Shown: positions 26,394 to 36,877 of the stretch, piece by piece
Position numbering within the stretch: position 1 is the first letter of the stretch
Layout of the letters: each line of letters begins with the position of its first letter
From: an uncultured Francisella sp.
Lineage (GTDB): Bacteria > Pseudomonadota > Gammaproteobacteria > Burkholderiales > Neisseriaceae
Direction of reading: 5' to 3'
Assembly: GCA_943914555.1 (NCBI GenBank)
Contig: CALUCM010000006.1
Coordinates: 1 to 61,358, forward strand
Length of the DNA: 61,358 nucleotides
Made by a program: the position numbers and the translations under genes
The notes under the pieces: generated by a model
Seen by the model: the letters and a program-made list of their open reading frames with translations, nothing else
What the model was told of the DNA's origin: nothing
The model's database searches: none

Positions 26394-28256
26394 TTAATGA
26401 CCTAAGTACTCTTTTAAGCTCTTCTTTTTACCATCAAGAAGTCGAGAATAATAGTAAGTGTTGCTCATTACTTTTTTTACATAATCTCTTGTTTCACGAA
26501 AAGGAATGGTTTCTGCATAAATAGCACCTTCCAATCCAAGTTGTTGCCATTGTTTTGCACGAGAAGGGCCTGCATTATAAGCCGAAGTAGCAACTGGCAC
26601 TGAATAGGCAAAAGAACGGTAAAGATCAGCCAAATACCAAGTTCCCATATTAACATTACCAGAAATATCATATGCATTGACAATACTTAGTCCCATTTTT
26701 TTAGTAAGAAATTTTGCCACAGATGGCAATATCTGCATTAATCCACCAGCCTGACTAGAGCTGACCGCTTGACTCATAAAACGACTTTCTTGACGAATCA
26801 ATCCCAAAACCCACGACAATTCTACTTGATTTTGTTGGGAATAGTTTTTAATTATCGAACGATATGGTGTTGGAAAACGCAAAGAAAAATTTAACATCGC
26901 CTCACTTTTATCTGCAGAATAAATAGACATCTCATAAAATTGCTGATTAAAAGCCAACTGAGCTGCAGTTAATAATTGTGGATTGGAAAAATGGGTCACT
27001 GCATAGCGCCATTCTAATTGCGCAATACGGCGCATTGCCCTATCTTGCAGACGCATCGATTCATTAAATAAGACCAAGGCTCGAAAGATGCCATTTTGTG
27101 TTTGTAACTGAGCTATCTGCTGCCTAGAAGGTAAAAAATCAGTAGAAATCACTGACACCATCTGATGCAGTTCTTCACTTGCCAAAATAGCATAAAAATT
27201 TCTACCACTCCTCGCTGCTTTTTGATATAGCTCATTTGCTTGAGCATCATGACCAGTATTGGCATCTGCTCTAGCTAACCAATACCACCATGTAGGCTGT
27301 TCTCTTACTTCAGAAGGCATGGCACGAATGATCTCTCTTAAGCGCAACCATAATTTAGAGCGCAATGCCGCCCTTGCATACCACTCCCACTGCGTATGCG
27401 ATAGTTGCGATTTATCTGCTTTATCAAAATGAAGCAAGGCCAAGGTCATTTGCAAATCCCTGGCTCTGGAATAACCTGCCACACCTTCAGCAAAGCCAAG
27501 GTCATCAGCATCGACTTGCCCATACAAACCTGCCAAAGCTGCTTCTAGATCAGCACGGTTACGACCTTTTTTGGTAATTACCGGTATTAATTGGTTGACC
27601 TTATAAGCTTTTGTTCCCGGCAAAGCACTGCTATTTAACGTCTGACCCATTGCTTGGGCCAGACGCCTAGCAGCGCTAAGCTGATTATTGGCAATCAGAA
27701 CTCGTACCCGACGCCACATATCCTTTTCGCTAAACATAAAACGTTGCGCAGCAAACTCCAACATACGATTACACGATTTAGGAAGCACTTCATTACTTTT
27801 TACTATTTGAGTAACTCTTAACTGTAGATCTTCCAAGCCTACCATGCTGGCATAACAACGTACGTCATCATTACGCTCTGCCATTGGCAACTGTACATAT
27901 TGTTTTTTAAATTCATACCAGTTATCTTTTTGAGCAAAAATACGCAACAAATTCACACGAAGATCAGAAATCATGGCATTGTGTTTGCCACCATGTTGTG
28001 CTAGAAAATATTCTGCTAAACTGGTATCTCCTTTAGATAAAGTTTTCTTCGCCTCTTGATAACTGCGATATTCATTGATGACCATCATATCATCAATGGA
28101 AGGTGTTCTTTTTTCAGAAATTATTCCTTGCGACTGAATAGTAATTGGGATGGATTCTTTAATGATGAATTGATGTCCCGATATATCAGGGTTCTTGTGA
28201 TTGGCACAGGCAGCCAAGCTAATCAAAATAAGACCGCCGTAAATTAACTTTTTCAT
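26394..28256 (-). CDS. slt: Soluble-type lytic murein transglycosylase, lipid-anchored
   Basis: 620 residues. It cleaves peptidoglycan glycan strands in the periplasm, leaving 1,6-anhydro ends. The N-terminus is a lipoprotein signal with lipobox S-L-A-A-C (Cys17), unlike soluble E. coli Slt70, so the enzyme is probably membrane-held. A long alpha-helical superhelix fills about residues 40-460. The catalytic domain follows with G-L-I-R-Q-E-S-R-F (general acid Glu490), A-G-G-L-M-Q-I-L-P and S-A-Y-N-A-G-P. It lies 21 bases after trkH on the same strand. Confidence 0.92.
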   Translation of the reverse strand: MKKLIYGGLILISLAACANHKNPDISGHQFIIKESIPITIQSQGIISEKRTPSIDDMMVINEYRSYQEAKKTLSKGDTSLAEYFLAQHGGKHNAMISDLRVNLLRIFAQKDNWYEFKKQYVQLPMAERNDDVRCYASMVGLEDLQLRVTQIVKSNEVLPKSCNRMLEFAAQRFMFSEKDMWRRVRVLIANNQLSAARRLAQAMGQTLNSSALPGTKAYKVNQLIPVITKKGRNRADLEAALAGLYGQVDADDLGFAEGVAGYSRARDLQMTLALLHFDKADKSQLSHTQWEWYARAALRSKLWLRLREIIRAMPSEVREQPTWWYWLARADANTGHDAQANELYQKAARSGRNFYAILASEELHQMVSVISTDFLPSRQQIAQLQTQNGIFRALVLFNESMRLQDRAMRRIAQLEWRYAVTHFSNPQLLTAAQLAFNQQFYEMSIYSADKSEAMLNFSLRFPTPYRSIIKNYSQQNQVELSWVLGLIRQESRFMSQAVSSSQAGGLMQILPSVAKFLTKKMGLSIVNAYDISGNVNMGTWYLADLYRSFAYSVPVATSAYNAGPSRAKQWQQLGLEGAIYAETIPFRETRDYVKKVMSNTYYYSRLLDGKKKSLKEYLGH

Positions 28257-28277
28257 TATACTGACCGTTTTAATAAC

Positions 28278-29801
28278 CTAAATTTTCCAATAAGCAGGAA
28301 AAAATAAAATAAAAATCGTGAAAAGTTCTAAGCGTCCTATTAGCATGGCAAAAATAGCAATCCATTTTTGTAAAAAACTTAAAGACGTATTTAAATCAGC
28401 CATCGGCCCCAACATACCGATCCCTGGCCCCGAGTTGGTTAAAGAAGCCATAGTAAAGGAAAAGGCAGAAAGAACATCCTTGCCTGTGAAAATAAATAGC
28501 AAAGTAATTAATAACGCTGAGAGCAGGTAAATTAACACAAAAGCCATAATATTTAAAGCTACTTGAGTGCTAACTACCTCTTTATTAACCTTTACTGTTT
28601 TCACTGCCTTGGGATGAATAATCATAAATAATTCACGATACAAAAATTTACACTGAATAATAAAACGAATGGTTTTAAGCCCTCCGCCTGTTGATCCAGC
28701 ATTGGGGATCACATTCATTAATACATAGATTAATATTGCCACATATAAAGGCCAAGTAGAAAAATCTGTTGAACTCAATCCGCAAGTAGACATCACTGCT
28801 ACATAATTAAAACCAACATACCTAAGCGTCTCTAAAAAACCCTGCATCCCCTGCCCATAACGTCCATCATAATAGTAAAAATAACAAGTTGAAGTGAAAA
28901 TTGCCAAAAACAGTAAGCTCAAAGAAACAACCACCTCTTTATCATGCCAGTAGGTAGAAAATCTCTTTGTCTGCCAAGCCCTGACATGAGTAACAAAATT
29001 CATGGTACCCACTAACATAGCAACAATCAATACTAATTCGATGGCAAGTGAGTGAAAATGACCAATACTATCGGAATAAGTAGAAAATCCGCCCAAGGAA
29101 ATACTGGAAAATGCGTGGCAGATCGCATCAAAAAAATTCATACCAGCTAGCTTTAAAGCAATAATAATCATAACGGTATAAACTGTATAAATTAGCCATA
29201 AGGATTTGGCAGTCTGTTTGATGCGTGGTGTCAATTTTTTATCTTTGTACACACCAGAGATTTCTGCACGCATAATGCTCGCCCCCCCGATTCCTAGAGT
29301 AGGAATAATAGCCACTGCCAACACAATGATGCCAATACCGCCTAGCCAGTTAAGTAAATGTCGCCAAAAATTAAGTGAACGCTCTAAAAGTTCCACCTCT
29401 GGAAAAATACTGCTTCCCGTTGTGGTTAATCCAGAGATTGCCTCAAAATAAGCGTTAGTAAATGAAACATGGATATGATGTGAAAAATAAAAAGGGATGG
29501 CTGCAGCAAAAGCAAACATGATCCATAATAAAGTAACCAGCAAAAAGCCATCTTTATTGGTTAGCTCACGGGTTAACTTCTGGGTCCCTTTCCATAATAA
29601 AAAAGAAAGGAAAATCATAATACAGGAGGTCTGTAACCAAATCCTAATCATGCCATCATCATAGTAATAAGACACGATTGCAGGCGCCCATAATAAACAA
29701 GAAAACAAAATATTTAGTCGGGCTAAATTATGAACTACAGGAATAAAACGATAGAGCATGCCAACAACCTCTAAACTAGGCGTTAAATTATTATCTGCCA
29801 A
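28278..29801 (-). CDS. trkH: Trk potassium uptake protein, membrane subunit
   Basis: 507 residues of the TrkH/TrkG family, the potassium-translocating subunit in the inner membrane. Many hydrophobic segments and the repeated pore glycines are visible: S-G-L-T-T-T-G-S-S, S-L-G-G-F-S-T, S-T-C-G-L-S-S-T-D, and the closing T-N-S-G-P-G-I-G together with G-S-T-G-G-G-L-K-T. The regulatory partner trkA is not in the window. It forms an apparent two-gene unit with the transglycosylase downstream. Confidence 0.93.
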   Translation of the reverse strand: MADNNLTPSLEVVGMLYRFIPVVHNLARLNILFSCLLWAPAIVSYYYDDGMIRIWLQTSCIMIFLSFLLWKGTQKLTRELTNKDGFLLVTLLWIMFAFAAAIPFYFSHHIHVSFTNAYFEAISGLTTTGSSIFPEVELLERSLNFWRHLLNWLGGIGIIVLAVAIIPTLGIGGASIMRAEISGVYKDKKLTPRIKQTAKSLWLIYTVYTVMIIIALKLAGMNFFDAICHAFSSISLGGFSTYSDSIGHFHSLAIELVLIVAMLVGTMNFVTHVRAWQTKRFSTYWHDKEVVVSLSLLFLAIFTSTCYFYYYDGRYGQGMQGFLETLRYVGFNYVAVMSTCGLSSTDFSTWPLYVAILIYVLMNVIPNAGSTGGGLKTIRFIIQCKFLYRELFMIIHPKAVKTVKVNKEVVSTQVALNIMAFVLIYLLSALLITLLFIFTGKDVLSAFSFTMASLTNSGPGIGMLGPMADLNTSLSFLQKWIAIFAMLIGRLELFTIFILFFPAYWKI

Positions 29802-29913
29802 ACTGTACCCTTAAAGCCAAGGATTTCTTTGCGATTTTAATCCTTATTGGCCTAGTATAAAATTCTTCATTGTATAATAAACATTTTTTAGGCTCCAGAT
29901 AAGGAATTTAACT

Positions 29914-31083
29914 GTGTCTCATCATCAGACCTCATTAAATATCGCCATGGTGGTAGGAGAAGCTTCTGGGGACGCCTTAGCTGCAAGTTTTCTACGAGCC
30001 ATTACTCATCAGTTTCCACAGGCACATTTTTTTGGGATTGGCGGGCCTCAGATGCGTCAAGAACATTTCGAATGCCTATTCGAAATGGAATCTATTTCAG
30101 TCATGGGCATTAGCGAAGTCATACGTCATCTTCCTCGCCTACTATCCTTACGCCAACAGATCACTCGTTTAATAGTCAACAGAAGACCTCATGTTTTTAT
30201 CGGTATTGACGCACCTGATTTTAATTTCCCTATTGAAAAAAAATTATATTGCGAAAAAATACCTATCGTACATTATGTAAGCCCTTCGGTTTGGGCGTGG
30301 CGAGCCAAACGGATTGATCGCATCGCACAGTTTGTTGATGAAATTCTCTGTCTCTTCCCTATGGAGCCTGCGTTATATCAAGCCAAAGGCGTGCATGCAA
30401 CTTTTGTGGGGCATCCTCTTGCAAGCCAAATTGATCCTAACATAAACCAATATACTTCTCGCCACACCTTAGGACTGAAGAAAGAACAGCGTCTCATTAC
30501 TCTTATGCCAGGTAGTCGTCATTTTGAGATCGAGGCATTAGCCCCCACATTTTTTTCCGCTGCCAAGCAGCTAATACAAACACACTCTCATCATCAGTTT
30601 ACTTTTGCTCTACTTGCTGTCAATGAAAAAGCAAAAGAGCAGCTGCAAACTATTCTTGCTCAATGCAATGCCACCGATTTGCCACTGATTTGGGTCTCAG
30701 CTAAAGATAAATATCTCTACTTAAGCGCCTCTGATCTAGTCTGGGTAGCAAGTGGAACGGCAACTTTAGAAGTTGCTCTATGCCGCTGCCCCATGGTCGT
30801 ACTCTACAAATTATCAGCATTCTCTTATGCGCTACTTTCGCGCTTAGTACATTCGCGCTACATCTCTTTGCCTAATATTCTTTTAGATAAGGCAGTCGTT
30901 CCAGAATTGATTCAACACCAGGCCAATGTCAAAACTCTATTGCAAGCGACAGCAAACTGGCTTAGCTCTTCTGACAAAATAATCCAAGCCAAAGAAGATT
31001 TTGCTCGACTGTATCAAATATTACACCAAGATACTGATCGCTTAAGTGTCCAGGCCATCTCTCGCTTAATCAACCAAACTTAG
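29914..31083 (+). CDS. lpxB: Lipid-A-disaccharide synthase
   Basis: 389 residues from a GTG with AAGGA upstream. It condenses UDP-diacylglucosamine with lipid X to form the lipid A disaccharide, so the organism makes lipopolysaccharide. G-E-A-S-G-D (15-20), the F-I-G-I-D-A-P-D-F-N region and the UDP-binding part with L-M-P-G-S-R and A-S-G-T-A-T-L-E are present. It stands alone, without its frequent partners lpxD, fabZ and lpxA. TATAAT at 29873-29878 may be part of its promoter. Confidence 0.94.
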   Translation: MSHHQTSLNIAMVVGEASGDALAASFLRAITHQFPQAHFFGIGGPQMRQEHFECLFEMESISVMGISEVIRHLPRLLSLRQQITRLIVNRRPHVFIGIDAPDFNFPIEKKLYCEKIPIVHYVSPSVWAWRAKRIDRIAQFVDEILCLFPMEPALYQAKGVHATFVGHPLASQIDPNINQYTSRHTLGLKKEQRLITLMPGSRHFEIEALAPTFFSAAKQLIQTHSHHQFTFALLAVNEKAKEQLQTILAQCNATDLPLIWVSAKDKYLYLSASDLVWVASGTATLEVALCRCPMVVLYKLSAFSYALLSRLVHSRYISLPNILLDKAVVPELIQHQANVKTLLQATANWLSSSDKIIQAKEDFARLYQILHQDTDRLSVQAISRLINQT

Positions 31084-31098
31084 ACGGTTTGAATATCC

Positions 31099-33780
31099 TT
31101 AATCTATGGGAATATCACGGTTTTCCTTGGTATCTTGTAGAGCAATTGATGGCAAGAGAGAAGCCAATGTGCCCAGCACTTCTAATAAAGCAGTTTTATC
31201 ATTAACCACCCCTTGAGCAAGATCAACTTTTCCCCCTCCTTTACCTCCACCGCTTTTTTGTATAATGACTTTCAACAAAGTAGCTGCAGAAAAACGAGTT
31301 TGTAAGGCTTCAGACACCCCCACACCTACAGCGATTTTATCTTTATTTTCCTGATAAAGTACCGCCACAACTTGATTTGCTTTACCAATCAAAGTTATCA
31401 ATGTCTCTCGCAGTAAAGCTTCGGATAAAGGGCTTTTTTCGACTACAAGTTGAATATCCGAGTACCGAGAGCTATTTTTTAACCATGTATCTGCCAGCAT
31501 CTGCAGGCGAGATTGTTGCATTTCTTTTACCGATTTTTCTAGCTCTTTTTTCTCACACATAAGGCTGTGTACTTTTTCAAGCATATCCTCTTCACTTTTT
31601 GCTTTCAGTTTTAAGCATAAAGCCTCTTTAAGGGACGTTTGCTTATGCAACCAAGATACAAATGCCTCACCAGTAATCGCTTCAATCCGCCTAACACCTG
31701 CTGCAATACCTGCCTCATTTAAAATTTTAAAAAAACCTATCTGCCCCGTTCGCTTAACATGCGTGCCCCCACATAATTCCATAGAAAAACTTCCCATTGT
31801 TACGACACGCACTTCGGATTGGTATTTTTCTGTAAATAAGGCAATTGCTCCTTTTTTTACTGCTTCTTCATAACTAACAAGATCTACATTGATCGGTAAA
31901 TCTTCTCTAATCTTCTGATTAACGAGATCTTCTATTGCCCGCAGTTGTTCTGGCTGCACTGCATGCGGATGCACAAAGTCAAAACGTAAACGTTCTTGAG
32001 ACACTAAAGATCCACGCTGTTGAACTTGTTCCCCCAATATGACCCGTAAAGCTGCGTGCAGCAAATGAGTAGCACTATGATTTCTTGCACTATTTAAACG
32101 GCTAACATCATTGATCTGAGCCACTACCGTATCACCAACTTTCAAAACCTCTGAATTTTTCACCTGCCCCCAGTGACAAAATACCCTTGCTTGAATTTTT
32201 TCTGTTCTTTCTACTTCAAATATGACTTTTCCATCACGATACAAATAGCCTTTATCCCCAACCTGACCACCACCTTCAGCATAAAATGGCGTTTTATTAA
32301 GCACCACTGCACCTAACATTCCTGATAATAAAGAAGAAGTATGCTCAATTTGATCACCATCCAGCACATATAAAGCCTCAATACAAGCATCAGTTACACT
32401 TGTTTCATAGCCGACAAACTCGGTTTCCTCACCCTTATAATCCAATCGTTGTTTCATTTGAAAATGAGAGGCCTGGCGTGCTCTTTGTCTTTGCGCATCC
32501 ATTAAATGAGTAAAACCCTCTTCATCAACACCAACACCTTTTTCCTTTGCCATATCAATGGTTAGATCCAAAGGAAAGCCATAAGTATCGTATAATTTGA
32601 AGGCAACCTCTCCAGAAAGCATTTTTCCTGCAGAAGGCAGAGCTGACTGCAGATAGTGGATACCTGTGCTGACAGTCTGGAAGAACCTTTCCTCTTCGGT
32701 AAAAAGTATTTGCTTAATTTTTTCCTGTTCTCCAATAAGCTCAGGATAGGCATCCCCCATTTCGTCAACTAGATAAGGCACCAAACGATAAAAGAAAGGA
32801 GTATTACTTCCTTGCATAAATCCATGACGAATCGCTCGACGAATGATACGGCGCAAAACATAACCGCGCCCTTCATTATTGGGAATTACTCCTTCTGCAG
32901 CTAAAAAGCTGCATGTGCGCAAATGATCAGCAATTACTTTTAATGAAGGATTATCTAAAGTGACTGGGACCTGCAGTTCCTTTGCAGTTGCTGCAATTAG
33001 ATTAATAAAAAGATCAGTTTCAAAATTACTCTTTACCCCTTGCAATACAGCAGCCATTCGCTCTAACCCCATGCCCGTATCAACGCAAGGTTTTCCTAAA
33101 GGCACCATCTTACCTGTTTGGTTTCGATCAAACTGCATAAACACACAATTCCAAATTTCAACAAAACGGTCACCATTTTCTTGGCTGCTACCAGGGGGAC
33201 CTCCCCAAATTTGGGGTCCATGGTCATAAAAAATTTCAGTGCAAGGTCCGCAAGGCCCTATTTCTCCCATCTGCCAAAAATTATCAGAAACGTAACGCCC
33301 AGTCTTTTTATCTCCAATACGGATGATTTTTTGTGCCGGCAGCCCTATCTTATCGCGCCATAAAACATAGGCTTGTTCATCGCTTGCATAGACGGTAACC
33401 CATAACTTTTCCACAGGCAAAGCAAATCCACTTTCTGAGGTTAACAACTCCCAAGCGTAAGCAATTGCTTGCTCTTTGAAATAATCACCAAAACTAAAGT
33501 TACCCAACATTTCAAAAAAAGTAAGGTGCCTTGCAGTATAGCCCACGTTTTCTAAATCATTATGTTTGCCCCCCGCACGAACACATTTTTGCACCGAACA
33601 AGCGCGTTTTAAATCAGTTTGTTCAAGACCTAAAAAAATATTTTTAAATTGATTCATCCCTGCATTAGCAAATAGCAGGGTGTCATCATTTTGTGGAACA
33701 AGTGGGCTAGACGGGACACGGTTGTGTCCATTTTTTTCAAAAAAGCGTAAAAAACGTTCTCTGATTTCAGCAGTTTTCAT
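31099..33780 (-). CDS. alaS: Alanyl-tRNA synthetase
   Basis: 893 residues, full length (E. coli 876). It charges tRNA-Ala. The N-terminal class II catalytic core includes F-F-E-K-N-G-H and F-F-E-M-L-G-N-F-S-F-G-D-Y-F. The editing domain has H-S-A-T-H-L-L-H-A-A-L and C-G-G-T-H-V with its zinc ligands. The C-terminal part ends in the glycine-rich K-S-G-G-G-K-G-G-G region of the C-Ala domain. recA/recX, which often precede alaS, are not here. Convergent with lpxB, 15 bases apart. Confidence 0.96.
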   Translation of the reverse strand: MKTAEIRERFLRFFEKNGHNRVPSSPLVPQNDDTLLFANAGMNQFKNIFLGLEQTDLKRACSVQKCVRAGGKHNDLENVGYTARHLTFFEMLGNFSFGDYFKEQAIAYAWELLTSESGFALPVEKLWVTVYASDEQAYVLWRDKIGLPAQKIIRIGDKKTGRYVSDNFWQMGEIGPCGPCTEIFYDHGPQIWGGPPGSSQENGDRFVEIWNCVFMQFDRNQTGKMVPLGKPCVDTGMGLERMAAVLQGVKSNFETDLFINLIAATAKELQVPVTLDNPSLKVIADHLRTCSFLAAEGVIPNNEGRGYVLRRIIRRAIRHGFMQGSNTPFFYRLVPYLVDEMGDAYPELIGEQEKIKQILFTEEERFFQTVSTGIHYLQSALPSAGKMLSGEVAFKLYDTYGFPLDLTIDMAKEKGVGVDEEGFTHLMDAQRQRARQASHFQMKQRLDYKGEETEFVGYETSVTDACIEALYVLDGDQIEHTSSLLSGMLGAVVLNKTPFYAEGGGQVGDKGYLYRDGKVIFEVERTEKIQARVFCHWGQVKNSEVLKVGDTVVAQINDVSRLNSARNHSATHLLHAALRVILGEQVQQRGSLVSQERLRFDFVHPHAVQPEQLRAIEDLVNQKIREDLPINVDLVSYEEAVKKGAIALFTEKYQSEVRVVTMGSFSMELCGGTHVKRTGQIGFFKILNEAGIAAGVRRIEAITGEAFVSWLHKQTSLKEALCLKLKAKSEEDMLEKVHSLMCEKKELEKSVKEMQQSRLQMLADTWLKNSSRYSDIQLVVEKSPLSEALLRETLITLIGKANQVVAVLYQENKDKIAVGVGVSEALQTRFSAATLLKVIIQKSGGGKGGGKVDLAQGVVNDKTALLEVLGTLASLLPSIALQDTKENRDIPID

Positions 33781-33862
33781 GGTGATAATGCACGTGAAGG
33801 CAAAAAAGCGGTATTGTAACCAAGCTTAATCTAATTGCCTAGTAATAGCTTTCTGACAAAAT

Positions 33863-34423
33863 TCAGGTAAAAGGAACGAAACGAGCTAGCTTATTTAAAA
33901 GCTCACCAACAGTATTGCCCACACAAAATAATTTCTGGTTATCCTGCCTTACAAAGCCCTCCTGGACCAAGGCATCAAACATCTTGAGGAAAGGATCAAA
34001 AAAACCAGCCACATTAAGAAATCCAATTGCTTTATTTATTTGGCGCAGCTGAAGGCGAGAAAATGTTTCAAAAACCTCTTCAAAAGTGCCAATACCTCCT
34101 GGCAATACAATAAATGCATCTGCTGTACGGATCATCATCTCTTTGCGTTCAGCCATAGTATTAACTAGTTGAAGATCAATTTTATAAGATGGCTTTTCTT
34201 GTTCAAGTAAAAAGCGAGGAGTAAAACCCAAAACCCTACCACGCGCCTTTAGAGCAGCAAAAGATAACTCACCCATCAAACCAACGCTTCCTCCACCAAA
34301 AACCAAACTCACCTTTCGCTTAGCAAGAGAGTCCCCTAACTCACGGGCTGCTGCTGCATATGCAGAATTTCCCCCTACGGTAGAACCACAAAAAACAGCC
34401 ACCTTATGAAGTTGGTATGTCAT
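33863..34423 (-). CDS. LOG family protein (cytokinin riboside 5'-monophosphate phosphoribohydrolase-like)
   Basis: 186 residues. The family motif P-G-G-I-G-T-F-E-E is at about 105-113, with the nucleotide-binding start C-G-S-T-V-G-G, L-V-F-G-G-G-S-V-G-L-M-G and M-x-x-R-K next to it (M-A-E-R-K-E-M-M). LOG proteins cut nucleoside monophosphates into a base and ribose 5-phosphate; in bacteria without plant hosts this is usually nucleotide clean-up. Substrate not determined by sequence. It lies upstream of alaS on the same strand with an 82-base gap. Confidence 0.88.
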   Translation of the reverse strand: MTYQLHKVAVFCGSTVGGNSAYAAAARELGDSLAKRKVSLVFGGGSVGLMGELSFAALKARGRVLGFTPRFLLEQEKPSYKIDLQLVNTMAERKEMMIRTADAFIVLPGGIGTFEEVFETFSRLQLRQINKAIGFLNVAGFFDPFLKMFDALVQEGFVRQDNQKLFCVGNTVGELLNKLARFVPFT

Positions 34424-34594
34424 GGATAGTAAATTTAACTTAAGTCACAGCTGATTGATTCAAGAAAAATAGAACCTTCACTTTAAGTCACCTTCAAGTC
34501 CAGTTCAACTACCTACTGGCACTTGACAAAAGCATTAACAAAAAACCGAACATGCAAAGCAAAAACATCAAGATATAACAAAAACCCAAACGGT

Positions 34595-35209
34595 TTAATT
34601 ATCAACAACTGCCCCAAGATCGGTAGGTTCAATCTTCAAAATCTTAGTACAAAACAACTGTAAGCGATAGTTAGTTGGTTCAGCTAAAAAACCTTTACGC
34701 ACAAGTTCCTGTATGTCTTCTTCGTTTAAATCTTCCCAGTAATCTTCTAGTAATTCTGCAAGCTTATTCACTTTTTTCACTTCACTATACAGCTGGCCCA
34801 AAGACACAATATGATCCGGCGTACGATAAACTGGATTATTCATCAACACTCGTTCCAAGGTACGAGCTGCTTGCTGGATATAGCCTAGCTCTCTAAACAC
34901 TTGATATTCTGCTAGCTCATCAATTGTCTCGCTTGCCACATCTGTATATGCACGACTAAATTGCATTGTATTCCAGCTTTCTGATCTAGCTGATTGGGGC
35001 AATGACTCTTCTACGCGAGATATATCCGCATTTGTATCCATGCTTGCACCAGCAAACTGCTGTAGCAATCCTTGCCGCAAATTCTTCTTATGATTGGCAA
35101 TCTCTTTTTTGCTTGCTCCTGTCCTAGGAGCTGTATCAAGCTTGATTAACAAAAAATAAAAACACATCAACAAAAATAGTAATGCAATTAAACTCGTATT
35201 GTCATCCAT
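34595..35209 (-). CDS. Membrane-anchored TPR-like protein
   Basis: 204 residues. One N-terminal hydrophobic helix (S-L-I-A-L-L-F-L-L-M-C-F-Y-F-L-L) anchors it, then a polar, basic linker (about 30-85), then helical pairs resembling TPR units: E-Y-Q-V-F-R-E-L-G-Y-I-Q-Q-A-A-R-T-L-E-R, followed by H-I-V-S-L-G-Q-L-Y-S-E. The style recalls the C-terminal part of FimV-like proteins, but the match is too short to name it. Probably a scaffold facing the cytoplasm or periplasm. Its start is followed upstream by a 700-base gap without genes. Confidence 0.6.
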   Translation of the reverse strand: MDDNTSLIALLFLLMCFYFLLIKLDTAPRTGASKKEIANHKKNLRQGLLQQFAGASMDTNADISRVEESLPQSARSESWNTMQFSRAYTDVASETIDELAEYQVFRELGYIQQAARTLERVLMNNPVYRTPDHIVSLGQLYSEVKKVNKLAELLEDYWEDLNEEDIQELVRKGFLAEPTNYRLQLFCTKILKIEPTDLGAVVDN

Positions 35210-35914
35210 ACAATATTACCCAAAATTATCACAACAGATTTTAAGTTAATAGCAACCACAGAATATACTCAAGGAATCAACATCTCAACAAGTGAACATA
35301 GCTAAATACACCAAAAACACGACAATCAAAACTACCTATCATCTGTGTCTTAGGCACCCACCCTCCTTATTATTTTGCAAATGTTACTTTACCTTCTCGG
35401 TTCCTAAATAAAGGCTGGATACGGGCTGCACCATCAATTCGCCTTGAAACTTCAGTTAGTGATTACATTAACGGCTATCTATTATACTTAATTTCGAGAA
35501 AACAACTAAGAACTATTCTCGCGACCGTCACGCTCTTCTTTTTATTTACCTAAAGGCTAGAATGCTCCAACACATATAAAGTAATATAAAAGAAAAACAA
35601 AACTAAGGCGCATATGGCCAGCTCTATGCCCATTCACTCCCCCTAACTGGGTTATCAATAACAGGTTCATTATAGCGATAATCTTACTAAATTGCACATT
35701 GCTATTGCTAAATAAACACCGTCAATGTGGCAAATTATGTTTTATATCAACTGACTAGAAGTATTATCCCTAAGATAATAGTTTAGCGACTATATAAATA
35801 ATCGTATAATAGTCATGACTGATCTCCCTTTAAAGTTATCAGTTTTTAATCTGGAAAATATAATTTTAAAGGACACGTTAGTAGTGAACTTTTACCTTAG
35901 AACATAAAGCGCCC
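35210..35914. other. 705-base gene-free stretch
   Basis: No reading frame of useful length. On the minus strand about 30 codons (about 35462 down to 35370) read S-L-T-E-V-S-R-R-I-D-G-A-A-R-I-Q-P-L then TAATAA, and look protein-like, perhaps a gene remnant. A small hairpin (CGAGAA/TTCTCG) is near 35493-35519. TATAAT at 35805-35810 may be the -10 box for the next gene, with a weak -35. No RNA gene was recognised. Confidence 0.45.
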
Positions 35915-36799
35915 ATGAAATACGGCCAATTAATTCTTAGTATTTTTTTATTTCTTCCTATCTCAATGATAGCCGAGTCGCATCTTTTACCTGATATTCG
36001 TCTAGCTGATGACACCAATCAAGTAGTTATTAATATTCCAAACACACGTTTATTTCTTTATCAATACGGAAACTATGCCAACGATTATCCAGTAACTGTA
36101 GGAACTCGATTGCACCCAACACCCCAAGGCTATTTCCCAATTCTAGCTATTTTTTATCACCCCGTTTGGACCATTCCCCCCACCATTCGAAAGGAAAGAG
36201 CAGAAAAAGGCCTGCCTGATATTACCTCAATTCCACCAGGTCCAAATAATCCTTTAGGGCCAGTGTTTATTAGTATTGGTCGAAGTATCGGTATCCACGG
36301 TACTAATGTGCCAAGCAGCGTACCCGGAATAAGAAGTCATGGCTGCATTCGCATGCATAGTAAATCGGCTCTTCAAGTGAGTCGTTTACTAAAAAAAGGA
36401 GATGATGTATTTATCATTTATCAACGCTACGCCTTGAATATTGATGATAATGGTAAGCTCTGGTTTCAAAAATATAAAAATCCTTATAAGCAAAAAGATC
36501 AAGATCTGCTGGCTATTTTACATACCTTAAAAAAATGGGAAGAACAAAATAATGCACCTATTAACCACAAATGTCTAAATGATGCATTAAAACAAAATAG
36601 CGGCGAAGCTATCTGCCTGACTTGTGTCAATCAAAAAAATGCTAAGGTGGAAGGTAACCTACATTCTCTGGCATGGCTTGATGGCAGAACAACCCCTAGA
36701 TATCCTTATCATGTCGCGCCAAAAGTTAATACTAAGTCAGAAGAAAGCTTACAGCAATCAGAAGAATCCCCTGAGAATTCTGTACAATCTGAGCTATAA
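35915..36799 (+). CDS. L,D-transpeptidase (YkuD/ErfK family), exported
   Basis: 294 residues. Residues 1-21 are a Sec signal peptide (ending I-A-E-S). The YkuD domain covers about 35-170 with the catalytic signature H128-G-T, then S-H-G-C-I-R-M, nucleophile Cys144. Such enzymes make 3-3 peptide crosslinks in peptidoglycan or attach lipoproteins to it. The C-terminal 120 residues are polar, with two more cysteines in A-I-C-L-T-C, and end in a glutamate-serine-rich tail not typical of short ErfK proteins. The exact reaction is unknown. It stands alone ahead of hisF. Confidence 0.88.
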   Translation: MKYGQLILSIFLFLPISMIAESHLLPDIRLADDTNQVVINIPNTRLFLYQYGNYANDYPVTVGTRLHPTPQGYFPILAIFYHPVWTIPPTIRKERAEKGLPDITSIPPGPNNPLGPVFISIGRSIGIHGTNVPSSVPGIRSHGCIRMHSKSALQVSRLLKKGDDVFIIYQRYALNIDDNGKLWFQKYKNPYKQKDQDLLAILHTLKKWEEQNNAPINHKCLNDALKQNSGEAICLTCVNQKNAKVEGNLHSLAWLDGRTTPRYPYHVAPKVNTKSEESLQQSEESPENSVQSEL

Positions 36800-36877
36800 A
36801 ATTGCTTGTAATGCATCAGCTTGCATATGAAAAACGCAGTATAATGACTGGCATTACTTTAAAGTCAATAAAACTAC

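Noticed and set aside
35370..35620. Possible 6S, tmRNA or RNase P RNA in the long gap
   Set aside because: None of the conserved cores of these RNAs is visible on either strand.
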